In this document: piece after piece, positions 40,395 to 51,200 of the stretch | Layout of the letters: each line of letters opens with the position of its first letter | Numbering within the stretch: the stretch's first letter is position 1 | NCBI RefSeq assembly: GCF_001625305.1 | Contig: NW_017804620.1 | Span: forward strand, 712,539 to 776,538 | DNA from: Branchiostoma belcheri | Lineage: Eukaryota > Chordata > Leptocardii > Amphioxiformes > Branchiostomatidae | Direction of reading: 5' to 3' | Length of the DNA: 64,000 nucleotides | The notes under the pieces: model-generated | The model's input: only the letters and a program-made list of their open reading frames with translations | Told to the model about the DNA's origin: nothing | Databases searched by the model: none | Made by a program: the position numbers and the translations under genes

Positions 40395-40765
40395 CCTATA
40401 CTATAATACAGATAAAGATACAGAAGCTTGGACTGTGTTATACTAAAAGGCAGTTATACTGGCTATACAGATACAGAAGCTGGTGTGTTACACTAAAAGG
40501 CAGTTATACTGCTGGCTATACAGATACAGAAGCTGGTGTGTTACGCCGAAGGGCAGTTATACCGGCTATACAGATACAGAAGCTGGTGTGTTACGCCGAA
40601 TGGCAGCTATACCGGCTATACAGATACAGAAGCTGGTGTGTTACGCCGAAGGGCAGCTATACCGGCTATACAGATACAGAAGCTGGTGTGTTACGCCGAA
40701 GGGCAGCTATACCGGCTATACAGATACAGAAGCTGGTGTGTTACCGGCTATACAGATACAGAATA
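40395..40765 (+). repeat. 50-bp minisatellite, about 7 copies
   Basis: Units with TACCGGCTATACAGATACAG and GAAGCTGGTGTGTTACGCCG; the first copies are diverged (ACTAAAAGGCAGTTATACTG). It sits in the first intron of ZF-h. All three frames are open as a side effect of the unit length. Confidence 0.95.
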
Positions 40766-40970
40766 CCTGAATCTTGCTATACATGCAGGCAAAGGCCTCA
40801 TGTATTTTGGTTTCGCCCCGCCCCCCTCCCCCATGTCGCTAACATGTACATTTGCCTACAAAATAAGCCCTACATCTTGTATTCTAAACGTCGATCATTT
40901 ATCACAGAAGCATCCCATAGCCCTGCACTCAATATCCAAACACACCTCTCTAGATGCTTGTCGTTCTTAC

Positions 40971-41095
40971 CTGATTAGGGTGAAGATTTTCCTCACAGAA
41001 ACACCATGGCCGGCCTTGTTTACAAAAATGGCAGGTCAAAGGTGACAGCGTTTAAGGTCACAGGTTAACCTTTGCGCCTGATGACCCACATGAAA
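40971..41095 (-). promoter_or_regulatory. ZF-h 5' module (diverged)
   Basis: A candidate first exon ends at 40971 before GTAAGAA. The exon sequence is unlike the others, but the DR1 pair persists: AGGTCAAAGGTGAC (41033-41046) and AGGTCACAGGTTA (41055-41067), followed by CGCCTGATGACCCACATG in place of the usual GCCTGATTACCCACGTAG. Confidence 0.6.
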
Positions 41096-41099
41096 TCGT

Positions 41100-42650
41100 G
41101 ATTTGTCACCATGTAGTTTATTTACCATGTAGTCTTATTTACTTTAGTTTTTTTTAATTAATAGAATATTCAATACCGTTGGCTTGTGTAATCAATGACC
41201 CCTTGTATTTCATGAAGAGAACTTTATTGATATACGTTATTAAGTTCATGCAGTACACTAATCTGTTAACAGGAGGCGTGCGTGTACTATCCGCTAAAAG
41301 GCGTCAGAGGCAGTGGAAAAAATGGCCTCAACCTTGCTTCTTGAGGTGGCTGCAAAGAATAGAAATTGGCCAAATAGACAGATAACATGATCACACAAAT
41401 AAATGAACGACAAAACAACAAGTGTACACGTTTTGAAAAAGTATATTCCAGATATACATTGACACAAATGTACAATTCAAAGCGCCTATGAATGATGTTA
41501 ACGTTATATTACATGGAGGTAGTTAATGTCTTCTAATTCTCAAAATGAAATATGTACAAGTCTCGCACAACCATGTGTTGTACCTTGTATTAAAATATCG
41601 CCTTGTTAGTTATAATATATAATAATAATATCAACAATATTTACAAGTGTATACATATAAACAATTTTTTACATGAATCGTAACGATTTTAAATTTATTT
41701 AAAAAGTTATCTGGTTTCAACATGGATACATTTTGTGTTATGAACATATTGGCATATGTGAAGAGGCCATATTATAGAATTTCTTTCGACAATTTAGTAC
41801 CATAGAACAAATAATTCGAGAAAAAATTATTTCAAGGACACAAGAAATGACAATAAATCAATTACAGAAATTAATAAAAATCGTAACTTTTAGAAATGGC
41901 CAGGTTGCCATGGTGATTTTCATATTTCATGACGTCATAGAAAGTGACATTCGGGGTTGAGACATTAGCCAGGCGTTCTCCCCTCAGATTTACATAGAAT
42001 ATTTTATTCATTCATTCATTTTCTCTAGGTTTCCCTAATTCTTCTCTCTAAAGTTTAACCCTAATTCTTCTCTCTAAAGTTTAAAGTGAGTTCATCTTGA
42101 ATAGAATTTTTAAAAAGTGAATGAATACATTTCTACTTGGTTTGCCTGTCAAAAAGAATTCCTTTTTCTTTTGGTGGAATTTAGAAAAAATAGTTTTAAG
42201 AGTAAAGTTCCCGAACATATACCTTTTTTTTACAGAGACTCAATGATTGTGGGTGTTCATTTTGTGTCCAAGGAATTTCAGACCCTCCCTACCATTGCTC
42301 GTGGACTGTCCCGAAAGGTGAACCTTGCCCCTCCCGACATAACTTGTGAACCGTCCCTACAGATGAACCCTGCGTAAATCCCCCGACATAACTTCTGACA
42401 TGTCTGAACCGTCCCTACAGGCGAACCTTGCTTCAGTCAACTTTAATTGTTGTCAAACGACCGAACCGAATCCAGCAGAATCACCTGGGGAAATTCACTC
42501 TTATCTACAACTCTTCAACTTTGACGAGAAACGTGCTTCCGCTAACCCCCTTTCCCAGCCTTTTCCCACGCTCCCTGTAACCGGACCCCCCTACGGGACC
42601 CTCGCCAACTCGAGCCAGCCCAAATTGATTTCTGCCCGTACAAATCCCGT
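41100..42650. other. no gene recognised
   Basis: AT-rich. A short fragment of the TAGCCTCTACCAGG family is likely at 41325-41389 (AGAAATTGGCCAAATAGACA). A repeat of about 55 bp with CCGTCCCTACAG lies at 42310-42430. The open frames at 42117-42693 show no recognisable domain. Confidence 0.45.
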
Positions 42651-42953
42651 GCTAACTTTACGGCGTGTTTACGATATAATTAGCCGAGGTTAAAGTAATA
42701 TATGGCGCAGGTCGCTGAACCCTGGCCGCGGGAAGGTCTGGATTCAATAAGCGGGAATGTGGAGGCATGCCGAACCCGGCAGCAGTGGTGTACCCGGGCG
42801 CTCTGAGGAGACAGTCGGCACGTACCGGGCCTGGCTTTTTGTGTGGATCTCCTGACCTGGGAGACACAGAATACTTCCCGGGAGTGTGGAAATATGCCGC
42901 GCACGTTTCCAGGCCAAACACTGGGGTTACTATAGCCTCTACCAGGCTCCGGG

Positions 42954-43134
42954 TTAAGCCTCCATAGCATACCAAAAACTGGGGATTTTCGGGGTCTTTG
43001 GGAGTTTTTATGTGCTATTTTCTGATTGCATATAGACAACATAGCCGGCCTGGTTGAATTACCCCCGTTGGGCTAATCAGAAAACAGCCGAAGACCACCA
43101 AACCCCCAGTTCTATAAGCCTGCTACGGAGGCTA
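42954..43134. mobile_element. MITE (TAGCCTCCGTAGCAGG family)
   Basis: The left end is TAAGCCTCCATAGCATACC; the right end reads ATAAGCCTGCTACGGAGGCT and A. The interior GCCGGCCTGGTTGAATTACC is shared with 46869 and 57219. The iteron element at 43146 inserted a few bases to its right. Confidence 0.75.
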
Positions 43135-43145
43135 TGACCTGGTTG

Positions 43146-44469
43146 GGGGCCCCCAAGCCCTTTTCCGTAGAGCGTAATCGGCCGTTTTAATTCTACGTAG
43201 AGCGTAGACGGACCCTCTAATTCAACGTAGAGCGTAATTGGCGCATTTGGCGTAGAGCGTAATTCGCCGTTTTAATTCTACGTTATGCGTTGTAGCTATC
43301 GGGAATTAACCGTAAAGCGTAATCGATTAATTGTGCGTAGAGCGTAATCCAAGCCGCAAACGGGAACTCGATGCCTCGCAAGTGCCGGCGCTCGAGGTCT
43401 TTCTTGCTCTACCCCCTTCTATACAATCGAACAATCCACTAGACTTGTTCCCAGAGCCATACACAAGAACAAGGCAACATATGGGAATGATCCCACAGTG
43501 CGCTGGGTACGAGATTGACCTTACCATCGGTGACATACAGAAGGACCATTGGCCAAACGCCACAGATGGAAGAGGGTAGAAGGCCTTAGAACCACATGAC
43601 TTTTAAGGCCCAATAGGGGCCCTCAAGATGTTTCTTAGCGGGAACATCATTGCTGATCAATGGCCAGGGTAATGGAGGACACTCCCGAAAAGAGCAATGT
43701 CATCCCCGTCATTGTGCGGGTGATGGGTAACGCGGGACCGTCAGCAATCGGCAGCTGAGACGTTTTGACAAATTACGCTGTATTGTTTGCGGCCTTTTCT
43801 ACCTTCGGACGACAATCCCACAAGGCTCAAATGTCCACTTTTTGGTGCACTTTTTATCTAAAGGTCCAAGACTTTTCTTTAAAAGACGGACTGATTTGTG
43901 TCACCAGCAAGGCTGGAATCTGCCGTAGGAAAACGGCTCACTTTGTCATTGAAAAAGTTATCTCTGATTTTTTCTTTGAAACCCTCTACAAACGCAGGAA
44001 ATGCCATTTCAGAAGGTTCATTTTTCAAAATTTCCCGGGGAGCATGCCCCCGGACCCCCCTAGGAACCTCGCGCCTACGGCGCTCGTTGGTCCCCCCCTT
44101 CAAAATCCTGGCTACAGCCATGTTACCTCCATTGACGAATCGCCCTCCGATCTTCGGGCGATCGACTCGCGGTCAAGTTGGTACCTGCGGTAATACTGAA
44201 TACCCCGTTTTGTATTCTATACTTTCAATATATAAGGAAGTGACCGCCGGTTACTACTTTTAATTCAAGTTATGTCACCTCTACATGTGATAAATCAAAA
44301 GGTTTTCACGCAAACATGCAGTTGCTAGGTGATTGAGTTCTGCATAGTGCGTTCGGAATCTTTCAAATTTAGCGTAGAGCGTAGAGAGGCGTCCGGAATT
44401 CAGCGTAATACGTAGCCGGCTCTCAAAATTTAGCGTAGGGCGTTGTCGGTACCCCCCCTTGGAGGCCCC
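43146..44469. mobile_element. iteron element A (hAT-like by 8-bp TSD)
   Basis: The ends GGGGCCCCCAAG / CTTGGAGGCCCC are flanked by an exact 8-bp duplication, CCTGGTTG (43138-43145, 44470-44477). Subterminal arrays carry a motif of the form CGTAGAGCGTAATC at roughly 33-bp spacing, about six at the left (43160-43360) and three at the right (44355-44450). The core has the GGGAGCATGCCCCCGGACC block and a 300-bp segment related to 12793-13279. An 80-codon frame at 43331-43579 (DLFPEPYTRTRQHMGMIPQC) has no assigned family. No transposase; non-autonomous. Confidence 0.75.
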
Positions 44470-44780
44470 CCTGGTTGTGTCTGTCAACGGAAGAGTTTGG
44501 AAGTTTGGAAGCCATTTCAAGGGATGAAAGCTAGCCTGGATGCCCCTGTTACTAGTAATAGACCATGGGGTTTGTCATTGGTAAATTTCCTTTGGGACAT
44601 GTTGACCCTGGCAACAGTCTGGCACCCAGGCTATTGGCTAATTGATAATACATTGTACATGTACTACTAAGTTCTTTCACATCCAAGGTCGGTCTTGGAA
44701 CAGCCCATCAAGTCTGTTCTTTAGTCATGTCGGGGCGACGTCTCTGCTGCTTCTATAAAAATAAACTCGTCTCCTCTTTG

Positions 44781-44786
44781 TTTATT
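44781..44786 (-). terminator. poly(A) signal of the TMEM121-like gene
   Basis: AATAAA on the minus strand, 124 bases beyond the stop codon at 44910. Confidence 0.55.
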
Positions 44787-44909
44787 AGTAAAAGAAGTCA
44801 GTCCGATCGCTTCACTGAAAGTTTCCACATTTTTGTTCCACTTTCACCCCTCCCTCCTTGGTGCGTCTTCAGAGGAGTCCACTCTCACTTTCACACATCA
44901 CTCTCCCTT

Positions 44910-45286
44910 TCAGAAGTCCGTAGGGTCGTGTAGCTGGTACATGCGGAACACAATCGCTAAGAAGTTCTTCAGAGGATAAATAAGTTTCCCCTGCTTGAGT
45001 CCAAACAGCGCGATAAGTGCTATCCTCAGTACACAGTACGGCACTTCGTGTAAACCCAAGTTCGCTAACAAGTAGGGTTTAGCGAGGTGGGTGTAATCAC
45101 AGGAAGGCGCTCTCAGCACGAACTTGAACATGGAGACGAACGCGACGCCGTACACAGCGTAGATCCAGTACGACTCGTACACGACCGAGTCCCGACCGGC
45201 GGCCAACAGTTCCAGCATGTCGTAAACCGTCAGGAAGTCGTGGATCATCGCCTCCGCTCGTACGTTGGACGCGAGGTCCTCCCGAC
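44910..45286 (-). CDS. exon 4 of TMEM121-like gene
   Basis: Begins after an acceptor CGTCTTCCAG and completes a Gly codon split with exon 3 (G|REDLASNV). Ends HDPTDF and a TGA stop at 44910-44912. Contains the last three hydrophobic segments. Confidence 0.85.
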
Positions 45287-48200
45287 CTGGAAGACGAATC
45301 AAGTCAACTTTAATTTAATGCTCAACAACTGAAACTGGTACAATGTAAAGCAAGGGTAGATACATGTACATGAACCAAACCAGTAGAATACCATTCTAAC
45401 AGAGTTAATACATACTGAGACTAGCTATATCAAATTACAATTTTACCAAAGCTGATCTATTGTATGCTTTCTTGCGGAAATATATCACTAGACAATGTTT
45501 AGAGTTAGATGTTCAAGAGTTAGCGCTAGCTAGCTACTAGTATATTACACCGAACGACTTGTTGCACCTAACACTTATACCGCTTTATATATATACAGGT
45601 TAGCCTCCATAGCATGCCAAAAACTGAGGGTCTTCATGGTCTTTGGGAGCTTTTATTTGCTATTTTCTGATTGCCTGCTACGGAGGCTATATACAGGTAC
45701 AGAATAACAGATACAGGTACAGGTACGGAACCAGATACGTACCTTTGCAGAACCACTCCGTCAGTATTAGGCCGAACACGATAACAGGAGCCGCGAAATA
45801 CACGGCCTCGTCATACATCCGGGACCTCACATCCTCCTGCAGACGGGCCTCACGGAAAATCTGAGGAAAAAGAGAGAAAAAAAAATCGTTAGAATTTTTA
45901 AAACAAATTTTAAAACAAAAGAACATGACAATATGGGAATGAGGGAAAAGAGGAAAACATAATATCTACAGGCTATAAAACGTGTAACATTCTCGGAGAG
46001 TAGCAGATGTGAGTTCTACAGTCCTTACCGCCCATAAACCATGTTTATTTGGCCCATTCAAGCGGGTTAAATACTATTAATACTATCAAACCTCCTCGGA
46101 TCATTAGGGTCATTTTGAACAAAGCCTCTCGTCAGAGTTTCACACTCTGCTCTAATAACCCTCATCACCAATACTTCCACTCTTATCTTGTAAATTAGCG
46201 GGAACTTGTTACTGTTTGTTTTCTTTCGCTGTCAAAACAACGCCTTCGGCTAATTATCGCTTTAGTGGCTCATTTTCACCTCTTCCCTTTTTTCTCTTGC
46301 GACAATTTACATTTCCGAGGAGGATCTAGATTTTAGCGTGACAATGGAGCAAGAAAAGGAACGACAACACCAGGAAAATCCACTTGTAATACAATGTAGT
46401 GTGGACAGGACAAAAAATAAATTGTAGTCGGTCATTTGTTTGAGGATATCTACATAAAAAAGAGAACCCACCACATAACTAGGCACGCATAAACATCGTA
46501 TTCATGTCGATATTTCAGCAAATGTTGCTAATATCTACAGAAATACAAGCGACTATACGAAAGAGTTCTTTTGGGTACACCCGACATTATACGATGACTC
46601 GAACCAATGAGGCCTAATCAACAGTTGGTTGAAACCAAACCAAAGCCACGAAAACACGTGTTGTGTAGACAAAATAAACCCCACTCTTCATCTGCTTGGA
46701 GACTACACGCTGACACACAGTTCACTGTTCAGGTCAAATAAATTTGTAGCCTCTTCGGGAAGCGACTGGAAAGAGTAGAAATTGCCCAAATTTTGAGGTA
46801 ACATGTCGGGGGAGTTGGTCCGCTAGAGAGTACAGCTTGCCGCACCCGAAATGTACTCTTTAGCGGGCTAGCCTCCATATAGCACGCCAAAAACTGGGGT
46901 TTGGGGATCTTCAGGGTCTTTGGGATCTTTTATGTGCTATTTTCTGAATGCATATAGACAACATAGCCGGCCTGGTTGAATTACCCCCGTTTTTAGAACT
47001 GGGCTAATCAGAAAACAGCTGAAGACCACCAAACCTCCAGTTCTATAAGCCTGCTTCAGTCCAGAGGAGGCCAACTCCCTCTCCCTTTGGCCGATTTCTA
47101 GTCTTTCCAGCCGCCTCCCGAAGCCTGGTAGAGGCTAACACGCTGACACAGTTGACTGTTCGGGTCACAGAAATCTGAACAAAAGAACCCCCAAACAACA
47201 GACGATCCCGACTTCTCAACTACGGACTGTCTCGCAAAAGCAAACAGAGGACAACTGTTTCGTTCTTCACCCATATTTGCGCCCCCTTTTCGTAAACAAA
47301 CCAACACTGATCGTTTGTTTAGACAACGTTGCCAAGGCAACGGGCAAGAATGCACAACATATTCCCTATTGGGTGATTGCAATTATGGAAAAAAATCGAC
47401 TCGATTTCCTATTGTGTCTAGCCTCTACCAGGCTTCGGGAGGCGGCTAGAAAGAGTAGAAATTGGTCAAATAGAGAGATAACAAGCCATGGGAGTTGGTC
47501 TGCTAGAGGACATTTGCTTTCTAGCGGCAAGTTATCTCTATTTTGGACAATTTCTACCCTTTCCAGCCGCCTCCCGAAGCCTGGTAGAGGCTACTTTAGT
47601 ACCAGAATATTGTATCCCCGTTCTGGCATGCCTCCATTCAGTTTGCAAAACGACGAATCGCATGACAAAGGGAAACCCTGTCGGAACAACGGGAGCTTTC
47701 AATTGTCGGTGTGGCGATATTATTACCAGCACAAGAGCGGGGAGAGGTCGGAGGGGGTCGCACAAAGGCCTGCCAGCTGCCGAAGTTTGCCAGACAGGGG
47801 CGGGAGAGGCTTTGTTTGGTAGTCCTTGGAAAAAGGCAGCTTTCTTGTGTTCTATGGCTACAATCCTTTCCCAAAACTTAGTAAAAGAACGAAGATATTG
47901 CCTTTGTTGACGTGAATTACTAGTAGTTTTGCCATTAAACCGTGTCTTTATTTGGAGTGGGGACTATTGCTTGGAAAAATGAATAGGCAGCTTTCTTTCG
48001 AATAGAAAGAAACAACCTTCCGCGGAGCGACTCGCCAGGCCAATTTTACTCCGCTTTTTGCCAAATTCTACGATCCGTATTCCCATAGAAAGGGCTGGTG
48101 GAGGCTTCGGTTCTGTATTAGAAATCTTGAGTACAATAACTTCAATCCCTTGCTGAAAGAAGGAAGACATGGGCGGGAGGGGGTTTTGTTTGGGGCGGAA

Positions 48201-51200
48201 TGGGGACTATTGCTTGGCAAAAAGGAATAGGCAGCTTTCTTGTGTTCTATGGCTGCAATTCTTTGCTAAAGAACGAAGATATTGCCTTTGTCGAACTGGA
48301 TTAGTTTCGCCACCAAACCGTGCTTTGGAGCACATTCAGATGAAGTGGAGGTGATTATTGAGGCCTGCTGGAGGTTTAGCTAATAACTGTTCTTGGCTAT
48401 AATCTCCAAAAAGACCTTTTGGTGGCTGCAATAATACATACTACAAATTGGCCAGGCCGTATGCAATACGCCATCCGAAACTTTGGGATAGCAAGGTCTT
48501 CCAGGGAAATCGGCTAAAAAAGTAAAACGGGAAATAATTAGCCAGGAAAGTGAGCCCGCTGTAAGTTGTCAATGCACTAGTGTACCGCCAAGATGTCGGG
48601 CTTTGATTTTTGTAATGGTATCCTATTGTTTTTGGTGGCTGACATTGACATTGTCTTCACATTTTGATACTGTCTAAAGTGTCTTGCAAATTTGAATGTA
48701 TTGGACCCAACAAAGGATCTGCTTGGAGATAATACTAGAGGGCCTTTACATGATTGTATCAAGGATGTTATAAAAAAAGCACATTGATTGTATTAAATCA
48801 CTTCAGCCTCGGACAATAGAATGCCAACAAACCGAGAAAATCATTCGATTCAAAGGCAATACGCAGCCAATAAACCCTGATTGTAATTATAATTTTATAA
48901 CCGTCCCGTCCTGCAGATGTAAATGGCAAACAAAGTCTGTTCGGTTCCCACGGTACATGGGAGAAGCAGAAGTGAGCATCTGTCGCGTTTCCCACGCAAA
49001 ATTCTCCATATGGCAGTAAAATAATCTCCGCCACCCCTCTGTTTTAAAATGGAATGGGCCAATCTCTAAGCAGATGTAGGGTGGAAGATCGTAACGATTT
49101 TCTGACAGCAATATTCTTGACAGGTCCTTTTTCAGAACCATGCTCAGGCACGGTTCTGGATAGTTCACGCGTATCCAGAACTGTACCTGGGGCAAATCTA
49201 CGTTCCTGGATATGCCGAGACTATCCAGAACTGTGCCTGATCCTAACCCATTCAGGCATAGAACTAGATAGGCACGGTTCTGGATATAATAGAGACTATC
49301 CAGAACCGTGCCTGATCCTAACCCATTCAGGCAGAGAACTAGTGATAGGCACGGTTCTTGATATAATAGGCTCGTATCCTGACAATCGACGGAGAACCCA
49401 GCAGTAGGCCAACGTGAGACTGTCTTACCCCCACCAAAAGATCTGCTTGGAGATTATTTGTCCCTGTCAGCTGACGGGATTGTTCCCGCGCGGCTGGCGA
49501 GATTCAGTCCAGACTTCATTTTACACCATCAAAGACGCTGCTACAGAAACTTAAAGAAAGAAATCAATGGGGGCGTTTAAAGGCACTATCGCTGAGATAT
49601 TAAAGACGCCGTCTCGGGTGAAATCAAGTAACCAAAGGGCGAACCAGGATGGCTAGAGGGTTTCAAACTTTCTAAGTAGAAAAAGAGGCCCAAAATCTTT
49701 CGACTTTAAGTTCCAGAGAAAATAACAAAATTGTCAGTTTGTAGTCCATGCTGTTGCACCCAAGGAGCTTCAAAAGACCATCCTACATCTGCTCAGAGTT
49801 TGTATGCCTGGAACCCAGGCTAGATTGTTTGTTGATGTTGCTAAGTTCTTTGCCTCTACGTCTGCCCGAAGATTTAGATGTGTAGCCAGGCCAGGTTGTG
49901 TGTTGTTGTAGCTAAAGTTGTGGCCAGGTCGTGTGTTGTTGTAGCTAAGTTGTGGCCAGGTTGTGTGTTGTTGTAGCTAAGTTGTTTTATCCAGGCGTGC
50001 AATCGTTCCCAGCTGGAGAAACAGGTCAGAATGCTTCCCGATCTTCCTCGCGACCCAAAAACGCTTCCTGACGACCCGCAAAATACCCGTAATGCAATCC
50101 TGACGACAGATAACTGCTCCCAGATTGATCTGTAACATTCCTACAGCCTGTTTGTCATCCGATTTGCAACCCTGAAAGAGCTGACCTTCCTTGCCACCAG
50201 ACTTCTTTTGCAGGTTGAACAAATCGTAGAAATCGGCCTAAAACTTTTAAAGGGTATAATTAATTGGCGAGAGAAGGTAGCAGGCCATCGACGGCCAATG
50301 ATCGTCGATGGCCGACTACTCTTTCCAGCCGCCTCCTGAAGCCTGGTAGAGGCTAGCTGTAACATCATTCTTGCAAATAGACATAATTTAAATTTGACTC
50401 ACTTTAGTGCCGAGTAGAATGAAGGCGAAACACGGCCCTCCGCAGAACACGTTATACAGCAGCACGGCGGGGCGCCTACAGGGGGAGACAAGGAACAGGT
50501 CGTTATAGAAAATAATAAACTACTAGAAAAATAACATTTTCAAAGCAAAGCACATTCACATATATGGCGACAGGAGTCTAAATCCCTCCTAATCTAAAAT
50601 TGCAACATTATGTCATTGGCCAGGTCATTGGGCAGGTCAGAGGTCACCGTTTGGAGAAGAAGACGAAACTGAGCAAAAACAATATGTTTTCCTCCGGTAA
50701 TCTTTGTCTTTTAACTCCATGGGTAAACATAATACTTGATTGTTTTTCATGGCAGATGGGCATAAAAAACGCAAGGCAATGTTGCAAGAAAATACCAGGA
50801 TGCCACACAACAACAAAAAATTCATTACAGAAAATACTAAACAATACTTAAGCTGCAGTTTGATTGTTTTCCATATTGCTTGTGAGCATGAAATACGCAA
50901 GGCAAAGTTGCAAGACAATACGGGGAAATCTGACACTGCCTGGCTAATTTGATACTGTCTTTTTGCCACCGAGAGGGATCTGCTTGGAGATTAAACAAAA
51001 CTCTCGTTGGACACAGAGAACCCCCCCCCCCTTAGGAACGCCTGTTGGAGGCTAGCTGAAACCGAACCCTGAAAAGTTAATCCCCTCCATCACCATGTAA
51101 AACCCGCCGTTTGTGGATAAGATGTTGCAGGTCGATAATTAATTTCCCGCGTGTTTGGGCAGTAACCTGGCCGCAGTTATCAAACCGTGTGTCCTCGGGG

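Noticed and set aside
47277-47910. Open frames of 140-181 codons
   Set aside because: They run through a palindromic MITE and intron repeats of the TMEM121-like gene and have no family signal.
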